The notes beneath the pieces are model-generated. The model worked only from the letters and a program-made list of their open reading frames with translations, was not told the origin of the DNA and ran no database searches. Source: Chloroflexota bacterium (lineage in GTDB: Bacteria; Chloroflexota; UBA11872; VXNJ01). From it: DNA of 64,000 bases. A program made the translations under genes and the position numbers. This document shows, in pieces, positions 26,612 through 34,985 of this stretch (positions are counted from its first letter, which is position 1; each line of letters starts with the position of its first letter). The DNA is taken from the NCBI GenBank assembly GCA_009840625.1, contig VXNJ01000002.1, positions 23,496 through 87,495 of the forward strand. The letters run 5' to 3'.

Positions 26612-27472
26612 ATGCGATTCGTGGTCCGAAGTTCGGCCAATTCGGGGATCAGCGGAACGGTCCTGGCCGCCGTCCTGGCCGCGTTCGGCGCGCTTCTGCT
26701 GCTGGCCCCGACCAGTTCCGCCGGGGGCGGCGGACCCTCCGCCGATTCGCTGCAGCTGGCAACCGGCGGTCCGGCGCCGGGGAATGCGGCGACGATCCTC
26801 ACCGTCCAGGGCACCGCTTCAAGAAGCGCCAGCTACGATGGCGCGGTGGCGCGTTTTTCGGTTCGGGTGCTGCGCGATTCGATCCTCGCCGCGGTTTCCG
26901 ACGGCAATTCCGCTGTCGCCAGCATCGCGGCGGCGGTGGATGCGCGGTGCACCGCCGCCGCGATGTCGGACGCCGACGGCTCCACCACGGATGCGTGCGT
27001 TTCTCCACGGGGCCTGCAGACCCTCGGCATCCGGATCGAAGAGGAGTTCGACTACACCGACCAGGGCCGGATTTCGGAAGGGTTCCTATACGAAAACCGG
27101 CTCAGCATCGCCATCGAGGGCACCGAATTCGCGGGCGGTCTGGTCGATCTGGTGATCCGCGCGGGCGGCGACTCGGTCCGCTTCGAGGGCCTTGGATTCA
27201 CCACCTCGCAGCGCGCCGAAATCGAACGGCTGGCGTTGCTTGACGCGATCGACAGCGCCCGGCTGACGGCCCGGACGATCGCCGACCACATGGGTTATCA
27301 GATCGTCCGCATCGTCGAGGTGAATCCGCGGGAGTCGTACCAGGTCGAACTCGATTCCGGACGTGGAGAAGCTATACCGGCGGCGGCGGCGCCCGCGCCG
27401 ACCAGAGTGTTCGCCGGCCAGGCCGTGATCACCTCGCGGGTTTCGCTGACGTTCGAGCTTCGACCCCGGTAG
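26612..27472 (+). CDS. SIMPL (DUF541) domain secreted protein
   Basis: 286 aa. A strong ribosome binding site GGGAGGAA lies 6 bp before ATG 26612. Residues ~15-37 form a signal peptide or anchor (VLAAVLAAFGALLLLAPTSSA). From ~60 the SIMPL domain runs to the end: ILTVQGTASRSASYDGAVARFSVRV, the Gly/Ser-containing middle with GLQTLGIRIEEEFDYTDQGR, and ARTIADHMGYQIVRIVEV. Family members (BP26-like) form periplasmic or surface oligomers of unclear function. The inserted Cys pair at ~114/131 is not a general family trait as far as I know. Confidence 0.8.
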   Translation: MRFVVRSSANSGISGTVLAAVLAAFGALLLLAPTSSAGGGGPSADSLQLATGGPAPGNAATILTVQGTASRSASYDGAVARFSVRVLRDSILAAVSDGNSAVASIAAAVDARCTAAAMSDADGSTTDACVSPRGLQTLGIRIEEEFDYTDQGRISEGFLYENRLSIAIEGTEFAGGLVDLVIRAGGDSVRFEGLGFTTSQRAEIERLALLDAIDSARLTARTIADHMGYQIVRIVEVNPRESYQVELDSGRGEAIPAAAAPAPTRVFAGQAVITSRVSLTFELRPR

Positions 27473-27609
27473 GGGTCCTGGCCGGCCCGGACGGCAAAAC
27501 GGCAAAATGGGTCGGCACCGCCAATCAAGAAGGCCGCAGTATCCGCACCGCCTCCGCACCCGCTTCCTCGCCGGTCCGGGTAGAGCGGCGCGCCTACAGC
27601 AAAGGGGCG

Positions 27610-28908
27610 ATGCTGGCCTTTTTTGTTCCGGTGGCGCTCTCGTCGCTGGTCGCCGGACTGCGCAACCCGGTGCTCGATGCCGGACTGGCGCGCACGTCCG
27701 AGCCCGTCCTGGCGCTGGCCGGGTTCGCGGCCGTCTCGTCGCTGATATTCATCCTGCACACCTCCAGCCAGGTCCAGCAGAGCGTGTTCCTGGTTTACGC
27801 CAACGGCCGCGAGTCATTCCGGAGGGTCACCTGGTTCAGCGTCTACGGCGGCCTGGCCGCCTGCGCGGTGGCGGTGCTGGCCACGCTGCCGCTGATCTCG
27901 GACCTGCTCCTGGAAGGGGCGATGGGGGCCACCCCGGAGGTGGCCGAGTACTCGCAGCCATCCCTGCTGGTGCTGATGATCCTGGTCCCGCCGCTGATGA
28001 TCGCCCGCGGATTCTTCCAGAGCCTGTTGCTGCAGCGGCGCCAGGCGCGCCGCATCACCTTTTCCACGATCGGCGGGTTACTGGTGCTGGTCCCGGCCGG
28101 GCTCCTGTTCGTCCCCCTGGCCCCGATAAACGGCGCCTTGGCGGCCGCGATCGCGCTGGTGGTGGTAACCGTGGCCGAGGGGGCCGTTTTGGCCTATTTC
28201 GCGATGTCCGAACTGCGCGCCAACCCCTATCCGGTCGAAGAGAGCGCCCCGCTGCCGTCGATGGGCGATCTGGTCCGGTTCGGCTGGCCGCTTCTTTTGT
28301 CGATGCTGGCCATGTCGGGTTCGGCGCCGCTGGTGACCGCCGGGATTTTCCGGCTCGATGACGGCGTGACTGCGGTCGCCGGTTTCAGGGTCGCCTGGAG
28401 CATCGCGGTGCTCGGTCTCAGCCTGACCCTGGCGGTCCGCCAGACCGCGCTGGTAATGTCCAAATACCCGGAAAGTCACCGCCAGGGCCGCATGTTCTCG
28501 GCGATGGTCGGCGTGGCGGTGGGAGCCGGTACGCTCTTGATGACCACCGGCCCGATTGGAGATTTCGTGCTGCTTACGGTTATCGGAATATCCCCTGAGA
28601 TTGCCGACCAGGCGCGGCCGGCGGCCTGGGTCCTGGCGACGGTGCCGTTGCTGATGGGTTTTCGCCAGTTCTACATTTCACTGCTCATGCACCAGGGCCT
28701 GTCCAAGCGGGTCGGCGTGGGATCCGTCTCGCGGGTAATCGTGATGATGGTCGTGATATTTGCGATCGCACCCTTCGCACCGATTGCCGGAGCGGTCATG
28801 GGGGCGCTGGCGCGCCTGGGCGGTCAGTTGACCGAGACGCTGATTTCCTGGCATCTTGGCCGCGCCTGGTTCGGCCAGGACCCGCTTTCGGCCGCCCGCA
28901 AGGATTAA
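27610..28908 (+). CDS. Polytopic membrane protein, MATE/MOP-flippase-like
   Basis: 432 aa with about 12 hydrophobic helices and few charged loops; PLISDLLL, LLVLMILVPPLMIARGFFQSLLLQ and RFGWPLLLSMLAMSGSAPLV resemble the internal repeat of multidrug/oligosaccharidyl-lipid/polysaccharide exporters, but I see no diagnostic motif. The open frame continues ~45 codons upstream without ATG, GTG or TTG, so 27610, preceded by AAAGGGG, is used. It ends 5 bp before the thiamine pyrophosphokinase gene, suggesting co-transcription; a role in thiamine transport is possible only by context. Confidence 0.65.
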   Translation: MLAFFVPVALSSLVAGLRNPVLDAGLARTSEPVLALAGFAAVSSLIFILHTSSQVQQSVFLVYANGRESFRRVTWFSVYGGLAACAVAVLATLPLISDLLLEGAMGATPEVAEYSQPSLLVLMILVPPLMIARGFFQSLLLQRRQARRITFSTIGGLLVLVPAGLLFVPLAPINGALAAAIALVVVTVAEGAVLAYFAMSELRANPYPVEESAPLPSMGDLVRFGWPLLLSMLAMSGSAPLVTAGIFRLDDGVTAVAGFRVAWSIAVLGLSLTLAVRQTALVMSKYPESHRQGRMFSAMVGVAVGAGTLLMTTGPIGDFVLLTVIGISPEIADQARPAAWVLATVPLLMGFRQFYISLLMHQGLSKRVGVGSVSRVIVMMVVIFAIAPFAPIAGAVMGALARLGGQLTETLISWHLGRAWFGQDPLSAARKD

Positions 28909-28913
28909 GCAGG

Positions 28914-29582
28914 GTGGCGGACAGAAACCCCCCGGCTTCCCCACACCTGGCGGTAGTAGTCCTCGACGGACCGCTGGGCAAAGACCCGGCAATCGCCGAC
29001 CTTCTGGCTGGCGCCGATCTGGTCGTGGCCGCCGACGGCGGCGCGGACCGGCTCGGCGATACGGGCCAGGTCCCGGACCTGGTGGTGGGCGATCTCGACT
29101 CGCTGGATCCTGCCCGCGTCGAAGAGCTGGCCGCCGCCGGGATTCCCATCCAACGCCATCCCCGGGACAAGGATTTGATCGACGGTGAGCTTGCCCTGCA
29201 GGCGGCATTGCGGTGCCATCCGGACCGGATCGTCCTGCTGGGGCTGTTGGGCGGAGCGCGCCCCGACATGGTGTTGGCCAATCAGATGCTGCTGTTTCAC
29301 CCCGGACTCGCCCCCGGGTCGGCGACCGCGATGGTGCCCGGCTGGACCATCTTCCCGGTCGGGAATGACCTCCTCGAGCTGGCGGCCGCGCCCGGTAAGA
29401 TCATGTCGCTGGTCCCGATCGATGCCGTCGCCGAGGGGGTGGATATTCACGGGGCCAGATGGCCGCTTTCGGGAGCGGCGCTGCAGCGCGGTCAGGGCCG
29501 GACCCTTTCCAATCGGGTCGCCGAAGACAAGATTCGGGTGCGTTGTCGAACCGGCCGGGCGCTGCTCTACCTGGAACGCTAG
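28914..29582 (+). CDS. Thiamine pyrophosphokinase
   Basis: 222 aa; makes thiamine diphosphate from thiamine and ATP. Family motifs: VVAADGGADRLGDTG, PDLVVGDLDSLDP (catalytic Asp cluster) and HPRDKDLIDGELAL, then the C-terminal beta-sandwich thiamine-binding part with KIMSLVPIDAV. GTG start at 28914. It lies just upstream of the TPP riboswitch and so is apparently not controlled by it, while the uptake genes after it are. Confidence 0.85.
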   Translation: MADRNPPASPHLAVVVLDGPLGKDPAIADLLAGADLVVAADGGADRLGDTGQVPDLVVGDLDSLDPARVEELAAAGIPIQRHPRDKDLIDGELALQAALRCHPDRIVLLGLLGGARPDMVLANQMLLFHPGLAPGSATAMVPGWTIFPVGNDLLELAAAPGKIMSLVPIDAVAEGVDIHGARWPLSGAALQRGQGRTLSNRVAEDKIRVRCRTGRALLYLER

Positions 29583-29605
29583 CCGGCCGGGCCGGCGCCT
29601 GGCCA

Positions 29606-29611
29606 TAGAAT
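29606..29611 (+). promoter_or_regulatory. Possible -10 element for the TPP-riboswitch transcript
   Basis: TAGAAT located ~22 bp before the 5' stem of the TPP riboswitch, the right distance for a transcript starting a few bases ahead of the aptamer. No good -35 hexamer is visible. Confidence 0.4.
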
Positions 29612-29632
29612 GACTCCACAGTTACAAGTAAA

Positions 29633-29736
29633 TATCCGCAGGGGTGCTGGAAGCATCGGCTGAGAAGGCAGGCGCGATTCGAGCCTGCCTCCCCTAATGA
29701 CCTGATCCGGGTAATACCGGCGTAGGCAGACGGAAC
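29633..29736 (+). ncRNA. TPP riboswitch (THI element)
   Basis: All conserved blocks of the thi-box are present: GGGGTGC, CTGAGA (29660-29665), a variable GC-rich arm GGCAGGC/GCCTGCC, then CCTGATCCGGGTAATACCGG followed by CGTAGGCA. The closing P1 stem pairs TCCG at 29635-29638 with CGGA at 29731-29734. A terminator-like hairpin follows 14 bp downstream, so ligand binding should stop transcription of the uptake genes. Confidence 0.95.
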
Positions 29737-29749
29737 CGACCGAACTTTC

Positions 29750-29783
29750 ACACCGCATTGGCCTTGCCGATGCGGTGTTTGCC
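29750..29783 (+). terminator. Expression-platform terminator of the TPP riboswitch
   Basis: ACACCGCAT (29750-29758) pairs perfectly with ATGCGGTGT (29770-29778); the stem continues through GGC/GCC inside the loop, leaving a CTT apex, for ~13 stacked pairs. TTTGCCTT follows. The T-tract is imperfect, but position directly after the aptamer and before the first gene supports an attenuation role. Confidence 0.75.
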
Positions 29784-29850
29784 TTCCAAGGGCGGCGGCC
29801 TCCCCGGATTTGCGGCGAGCGGCGCCCGCCGGAAGGAAGGTCTTTGGCAA

Positions 29851-30138
29851 ATGGCAGCGATCATCGCGGCGTTCCAGGTACTCCCCAGCGGGGTCGAAGA
29901 CGGTTACGGATGCGTGGAAGCCGCAATCGCGGTCGTGCAGCAGTCCGGCCTGCCCTATGACGTCTCGTCATTCGAGACCACGGTCGAGGGTGAATACGAC
30001 GAATTGATGGACCTGATCAAGCGCGCCCAGCAGGCCTGCTTCGACTTTGGTGCCAGTTCGGTGCTCTGCAACATAAAGGTGGCCAACACCCCCGCCGGCA
30101 CCACCATCGCCGATCACATCGGCAAGTTCCGCGATTGA
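29851..30138 (+). CDS. Thiamine-binding protein, MTH1187/YkoF family
   Basis: 95 aa from ATG 29851, with GGAAGGAAGG as ribosome binding site ~11 bp upstream. The sequence IIAAFQVLPSGVEDGYGCVEAAIAV and SSFETTVEGEYDELMDLIKRAQQAC matches the small MTH1187/YkoF fold that binds thiamine or its pyrimidine half. As first gene behind a TPP riboswitch and ahead of a ThiXYZ-type ABC transporter, a role in sensing or delivering the imported thiamine precursor is likely. The stop overlaps the permease start by 4 bp. Confidence 0.85.
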   Translation: MAAIIAAFQVLPSGVEDGYGCVEAAIAVVQQSGLPYDVSSFETTVEGEYDELMDLIKRAQQACFDFGASSVLCNIKVANTPAGTTIADHIGKFRD

Positions 30139-30905
30139 CCGCCGCGGCGATCAAGTCCCGGATCCGGGCGGCCGCGCCGGCGGCCGGCCTGGTGGTTTTC
30201 ATATTGGCCTTCTGGCAGTTTTTCGTGACCTGGCGCGAGGTGCCGCGCTGGCTGCTGCCCTCGCCGCTGGACATCGCCGCCGCGTTCGTCGACTCGGCCG
30301 ATCTGATGGGCTACCACATCCCGGTGACGCTGCTAGTCATGGCGGCCGGGTTTACGATCTCTCTCCTGCTGGGGACGACGGTGGCCACGGTCTGCCACCT
30401 GTTCGGGCCGGTGCGCAGGGCGGTCTATCCGCTGCTGGTTACGTCCCAGTCGGTTCCGTTCATCATCATCGCTCCGCTGCTGGTGATCTGGTTCGGCTTC
30501 GGCCTGGCTCCGAAACTGGTCCTGGTCACCCTGGTATGCGCCTTCCCGATCACGGTCACTTTCCTGGAAGGTCTGCGCTCGGCCGACCACGAGGCCCTCG
30601 ACCTGCTGCGTTCGATGGGGGCGAGCCGGTGGGACCAGTTCCGCCTCGTCCAGCTCCCGCCCGCCCTGGCGGCGCTGGCCGCCGGCGCCAAGATCGCGGC
30701 CACCTACGCGGTTATCGGGGCCCTGATCGCCGAATGGCTGGGCGCCAGCCGCGGACTGGGCGTTTTCCTGATCCGCTCGATGAATTCCTTCCGCGCCGAC
30801 CGGGCCCTGGCCGCGATCGTGATCGTGATCTTGATCGCCCTCACCGCCTGGGCGACGATCGAACTTCTGACCCGCTGGGCGATGCCCTGGCGGGCCCACC
30901 TCTAA
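30135..30905 (+). CDS. thiX: ABC transporter permease, ThiX-like (thiamine-precursor uptake)
   Basis: 256 aa, about six membrane helices. TTG start at 30135 overlaps the previous stop. The cytoplasmic EAA loop is seen as LDLLRSMGASRWDQFRLVQLPPALAALAAG, and SQSVPFIIIAPLLVIWFGFG is typical of the SsuC/ThiX/TauC permease group. Specificity for thiamine pyrimidine precursors comes from the TPP riboswitch and the NMT1-type binding protein that follows; other members carry sulfonates or bicarbonate. Confidence 0.85.
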   Translation: MTAAAIKSRIRAAAPAAGLVVFILAFWQFFVTWREVPRWLLPSPLDIAAAFVDSADLMGYHIPVTLLVMAAGFTISLLLGTTVATVCHLFGPVRRAVYPLLVTSQSVPFIIIAPLLVIWFGFGLAPKLVLVTLVCAFPITVTFLEGLRSADHEALDLLRSMGASRWDQFRLVQLPPALAALAAGAKIAATYAVIGALIAEWLGASRGLGVFLIRSMNSFRADRALAAIVIVILIALTAWATIELLTRWAMPWRAHL

Positions 30906-30968
30906 GCCGCAACCGTCCGGAGCCCTCCGGCAACACCCCCTGACTCCAACCCGAAGAGGAACCACACC

Positions 30969-32015
30969 ATGAACCGTCGCAATTTCCTGCGTCTGGCCCT
31001 GGCCGGCGGTGCCAGCCTGGTCCTGGCCGCGTGCGATATGAGCGGCCAGGAAACGGCCGTCTCGGAAGACATCGCCAATATCGCGGTCACCGCGCCCGAG
31101 GCCGCTCCGCGGCGCGCCGATCGCGCCGAGGCGACCCTGGTGCTGGACTGGGTGCCCAACACCAACCACACCGGCCTTTACGCCGCCCGCGCGCTGGGCT
31201 ATTTCGAAGAGGAGAACCTCGATTTCAAGATCGAGGAGCCGGTCGAAGTCGACGCGACGTCGGTGGTGGCGGCCGGAAATGCCGAGTTCGGGATCGGGTT
31301 TCAGGAGTTCCTGACCCCGGCCCTGGTCCAGGGCGCCCCGGTCGTTTCGGTGGCGGCCATCATCCAGGAGAACACCTCCGGCTTCGCATCGCTCAAGAGC
31401 CGCGGGATTTCGCGTCCGCGCGACTTCGAGGGTGCCGTCTACGGCGGGTTCGGCTCCCCGCTTGAACTGGCGATCCTGCAGGTGATGATGGAGCAGGACG
31501 GCGGCGATTTCTCCAAACTCGAGTCGGTTGGCGCCGGCGCGGCCGATTTCCTGACCATCATCCAGCGCGACGTGGACCTTTACTGGATCTTCTACGCCTG
31601 GCAGGGGGTGAAGGCCGACCTGGAGGGGATCGAACTGGACGTGGCTTTCCTCTCCGATTGGGGTGTTCCCAACTACTACACCCCGCTGATCATGGCCAAC
31701 TCCGGCATGCTCGGACGACGCCGCGAAATCGGCGAGCGGGCGATGGCGGCCATATCGCGGGGATACGATTTCGCCATCGCCAACCCGGCCGAAGCGGCCG
31801 AAATGCTGATCCAGGCCTCACCCGAGATCGACGTGCCGCTGGCGCACGCTTCGCAGCTCTGGCTCTCCCCGCGTTACCAGGGCGACGCCGACCGCTGGGG
31901 CCGCCAGCAGGGGTCGGTCTGGGGCGGCATGACGCAATGGATGCTGGACCGCGAATTGATCGAGGAGATGTTCGAGTGGGAGAACGCTTTCTCCAATGAG
32001 CTCCTGCCTGAATAA
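30969..32015 (+). CDS. thiY: NMT1/THI5-like substrate-binding lipoprotein (ThiY)
   Basis: 348 aa. N-terminus MNRRNFLRLALAGG looks Tat-like and runs into a lipobox LAAC (Cys ~23), so the protein is membrane-anchored outside. The mature part starts LVLDWVPNTNHTGLYAARALGYFEEENL, the hallmark of THI5/NMT1-type binding proteins, with YGGFGSPLELAIL and DLYWIFYAWQG further on. These proteins bind formylaminopyrimidine or HMP for thiamine salvage. Co-transcribed with thiX and thiZ under the TPP riboswitch. The thiX-thiY gap is 63 bp. Confidence 0.88.
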   Translation: MNRRNFLRLALAGGASLVLAACDMSGQETAVSEDIANIAVTAPEAAPRRADRAEATLVLDWVPNTNHTGLYAARALGYFEEENLDFKIEEPVEVDATSVVAAGNAEFGIGFQEFLTPALVQGAPVVSVAAIIQENTSGFASLKSRGISRPRDFEGAVYGGFGSPLELAILQVMMEQDGGDFSKLESVGAGAADFLTIIQRDVDLYWIFYAWQGVKADLEGIELDVAFLSDWGVPNYYTPLIMANSGMLGRRREIGERAMAAISRGYDFAIANPAEAAEMLIQASPEIDVPLAHASQLWLSPRYQGDADRWGRQQGSVWGGMTQWMLDRELIEEMFEWENAFSNELLPE

Positions 32016-32028
32016 GCGCGTCTAGGCC

Positions 32029-32802
32029 GTGGCCGGCCGGCTGGTCCTGGAAGGGATCGAGAAGAGTTTCGGCAGCGGTGCCGAACGGCTGCGGGTGCTG
32101 GACCGGACCAGCCTGGTGGTCGAGCAGAGCCAATTCCTTTGCTTGGTCGGCCCCAGCGGCTGCGGCAAGAGCACCCTCTTTAACGTGGCGGTGGGTCTGA
32201 CCGCGCCCGACTCCGGCCGGATACTGCTCGACGGCTCGGACATAACCGGCCGCCGCGGCCTGCTCGGTTACATGCCGCAACGCGACCTGCTGCTTCCGTG
32301 GCGGCGCGTCATGGAGAACATCGTCATCGGCGTGCAGGTGCGGCGCGGTGACCTGGCGGCGGCCCGCCGGCGCGCCCGCGACCTGGCCCCGCTGTTCGGA
32401 TTGGAGGGGTTTCTCAATCACCACCCCCACCAGCTCTCCGGCGGGATGCGCCAGCGGGCGGCGCTGCTGCGCACCATCGTGAGCGGAAACCAGGTCCTGC
32501 TGCTCGACGAGCCCTTCGGGGCCCTCGACGCCCTTACCCGGTTGGACATGCACCGCTTCCTGCTCGGCGTGCGGGCCGAGCTGGACCTGACCGTGCTTTT
32601 CGTCACCCATGATCCGGACGAGGCGGTTGCCCTGGCCGACAAGGTCGCGGTCATGTCGGCCCGGCCCGGCCGGATCGTCGACCAGTTCGCGGTCGAACTG
32701 GCGTTCCCGCGCCGGGGCGATCGAGCCGCCGCCGCGCTGGCCGGCTACCGCGCCCGCCTGCTGGCGGCGCTGGGATCGGGCCTGTCGTCCGAGAGCAATT
32801 GA
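32029..32802 (+). CDS. thiZ: ABC transporter ATP-binding protein, ThiZ-like
   Basis: 257 aa. Walker A GPSGCGKSTLF, Q-loop YMPQRDLLLPWRRV, signature LSGGMRQRAALLRTI, Walker B VLLLDEPFGALDALTR and switch His in LFVTHDPDEAVALAD. The Q-loop text DLLLPWR is characteristic of the SsuB/TauB/ThiZ class. GTG start 13 bp after the thiY stop. Completes the thiamine-precursor importer. Confidence 0.88.
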   Translation: MAGRLVLEGIEKSFGSGAERLRVLDRTSLVVEQSQFLCLVGPSGCGKSTLFNVAVGLTAPDSGRILLDGSDITGRRGLLGYMPQRDLLLPWRRVMENIVIGVQVRRGDLAAARRRARDLAPLFGLEGFLNHHPHQLSGGMRQRAALLRTIVSGNQVLLLDEPFGALDALTRLDMHRFLLGVRAELDLTVLFVTHDPDEAVALADKVAVMSARPGRIVDQFAVELAFPRRGDRAAAALAGYRARLLAALGSGLSSESN

Positions 32803-32967
32803 GCCGGCCGCACCGCCGTCCAGCCCTAGGCTTAGATTGGACACCAGACTGCGCCACGTAGCCGGATCCCGCATCTGAAGCAAAGCCCGACGCGGCCCGC
32901 GAGCGCCCCCGGACCAGCGGCGCCGGCCTACCGCATTCCCTGGACGATCGTTATCGCCGGGGCGGCG

Positions 32968-34125
32968 ATGGCGTTCATCTTCACCGGTTCCACCCAGTCC
33001 TTCGGGGTTTTCCTCAAGGCCGTGACCGAGGACCTGGGTGTCGGGCGCGAGACATTTGCGCTGGCGATCGCGGTGCTGCAGCTGGCAACCGGCGTACCGG
33101 TCGCCGCCTACCTGGCCGACCGCTACGGCCATTGGAAGGTGATCGTGCCGGCCAGCGTGGTCTTCGCGGCGGCGATGCTGCTCACCGCGCAGGCCCAGAC
33201 CGGTCTCCAATTCCTCGCCTACCTCGGATTCCTGGGTGGCATCGCCATCAGCGGGGCTTCGATGACGGTGGTCGTCGGCGCGGTCGGGCAGATGGTGCCG
33301 GTGCGGCGCCGCAGCTTCGCCCTGGGCCTCGTCACCGCCGGTTCCTCGGCCGGCATGTTCGTGCTGGTGCCGGCCTGGCAGCAGATCCTGAACCTGGTCG
33401 GCTGGCGGACGAACTTCGCCCTTTTCGCGCTGGTTCCGCTGGCCATCGGATTGATGGCCTTCATCTTCCTGCGCGATACCGACAAGATGCCCAAGAGCGC
33501 GGACGTTATCGACGAACCGTTCGTGGAGATGCTCAAGCGGGCCCGCAAGAACCGCGACTACCTGTTGCTGACCGCCGGATTCTTCGTCTGCGGATTCCAC
33601 GTCAGCTTCATCGCCGCCCACCTCCCCGCGTACCTGTCCGACGAGGGGGTTTCGGCCACCGCCGCCGCCCTTGCGCTGGCAATGATCGGGCTATTCAATA
33701 TCTTCGGATCGGCAATCTCCGGGCGCCTCGGCGACCGCTACCGGCGCAGCCGCCTGCTGGCCATCATTTACTCCCTGCGCGGCGTGGTGATCTTCGGGTT
33801 GCTGGTGCTGCCGCTGACTGAATTCACCGCGATCGCGTTCGGGGCCCTGATGGGACTTCTGTGGCTGGCCACGGTTCCACTTACTTCCTCGACCGTCGCC
33901 CACCTGCTGGGCGCGCGCTACCTGGCGGTTATGTTCGGGACCACGTTTTTCTCCCACCAGATCGGATCGTTCCTGGGAGTCTGGCTCGGTGGACGCGTGT
34001 ACGATGCCATCGGCACGTACGACCCGATTTGGATCGCCGGGATCGCATTGGGATTCGCCTCCGCGCTCATTCACCTGCCGATCGGCGACCGCCGTGGCGT
34101 GATGGCCGCCGCCGCGGCCTATTGA
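32968..34125 (+). CDS. MFS transporter, monocarboxylate/OFA-like; true start probably upstream
   Basis: 385 aa as listed, with ~11-12 helices; ADRYGHWKVIVPA is the MFS loop 2-3 motif and GRLGDRYRRSRLL its repeat in the second half. TM1 seems to begin before the first ATG: the in-frame codons upstream read IPWTIVIAGAAMAF, and the frame is open back to 32836 without ATG, GTG or TTG. A CTG at 32875 or ATT at 32836 could be the start. It follows thiZ by 165 bp and might belong to the TPP regulon, but its substrate is not evident. Confidence 0.8.
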   Translation: MAFIFTGSTQSFGVFLKAVTEDLGVGRETFALAIAVLQLATGVPVAAYLADRYGHWKVIVPASVVFAAAMLLTAQAQTGLQFLAYLGFLGGIAISGASMTVVVGAVGQMVPVRRRSFALGLVTAGSSAGMFVLVPAWQQILNLVGWRTNFALFALVPLAIGLMAFIFLRDTDKMPKSADVIDEPFVEMLKRARKNRDYLLLTAGFFVCGFHVSFIAAHLPAYLSDEGVSATAAALALAMIGLFNIFGSAISGRLGDRYRRSRLLAIIYSLRGVVIFGLLVLPLTEFTAIAFGALMGLLWLATVPLTSSTVAHLLGARYLAVMFGTTFFSHQIGSFLGVWLGGRVYDAIGTYDPIWIAGIALGFASALIHLPIGDRRGVMAAAAAY

Positions 34126-34228
34126 ACGTCCCCGTTCGGATGGGCAATCACCGGATGCCGCTGCACGGGAAAATCCGGCCCTGCTGAGCCCCGGTTGGCG
34201 GCTGGGCCTGGCCCTTTGGGCGGCCGGA

Positions 34229-34933
34229 ATGGTAGGCGTTGTCGCCATCTCGTTCACAGTCCTGCCCGCGCTGCTGGAGACCACCGGGCCGCCTGCGCCG
34301 CTGTGGTTGATCAGCACGGTCAGCACCGCTCAGACCGGAGCGTACCTCGGGCTGGCCGTCTGGGCGGGAGTCAGGCTGTCGCCGCGAATCGGATTCGGGG
34401 CGCCGGCATTTTCGGCGGCGGCCGCCGGACGGCGGTTCGGGCCGTCGCTGCGGCGGCAAATCGCCCCGGGCCTTGTGGGCGGGGTGATCGGCGGGCTGCT
34501 GTTGCAGATCGCCTGGCTGTTGGAGCCGGCCGAGCTGTCAGGGGCCGCCGGCAATGCGACCGTGCCGCCGCTGGTGCGAATCCTCTACGGCGGGATTACC
34601 GAGGAAATATTGACCCGCTGGGGCCTGATGACGGTCCTGGTGTGGGTCTTGTGGGTGGTCGTTCAGCGGCGGCAAGGGCGCCCCGGGGTCGGAGTCGTCT
34701 GGGCCGGCATCGTGCTGAGCGCGATCCCCTTCGGGGCCGGACACCTGCCCCTGGTCGCGTCGACCGTGGATGGATTGACCGCCGGCATCGTGGTCTGGGT
34801 AGTTGGCGCGAACGCACTGTTCGGATTGCTGGCCGGGTTTCTGTATTGGCGCTTTGGCCTGGAATCGGCCGTGATCGCCCATTCCCTCGCGCACGTATTC
34901 GACTACTTGGCAGGTCTCGCGTTTCCGATCTGA
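34229..34933 (+). CDS. CPBP-family intramembrane glutamic protease
   Basis: 234 aa as listed, ~7 helices. The three CPBP (Abi) motifs are present: GGITEEILTRWG with the catalytic EE and Arg, FGAGHLP, and HSLAHVFDY. Members process prenylated or bacteriocin-related peptides or act in immunity. As with the preceding gene, the hydrophobic first helix (GWRLGLALWAAGMVG) starts before the first ATG; CTG codons at 34181 and 34184 are in frame. No bacteriocin genes are nearby. Confidence 0.78.
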   Translation: MVGVVAISFTVLPALLETTGPPAPLWLISTVSTAQTGAYLGLAVWAGVRLSPRIGFGAPAFSAAAAGRRFGPSLRRQIAPGLVGGVIGGLLLQIAWLLEPAELSGAAGNATVPPLVRILYGGITEEILTRWGLMTVLVWVLWVVVQRRQGRPGVGVVWAGIVLSAIPFGAGHLPLVASTVDGLTAGIVVWVVGANALFGLLAGFLYWRFGLESAVIAHSLAHVFDYLAGLAFPI

Positions 34934-34985
34934 AACATCCTCCCGCCCGCAGCGTCGGTGAATCGCACGAAGCGGTCCGCTCGGA

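Noticed and set aside
31690..33621. 643-codon minus-strand open frame opposite the thiY/thiZ/MFS genes
   Set aside because: Antisense shadow of three well-supported plus-strand genes; its composition (long runs of Gln, Gly, Arg, Asp) is typical of reading GC-rich genes on the opposite strand.
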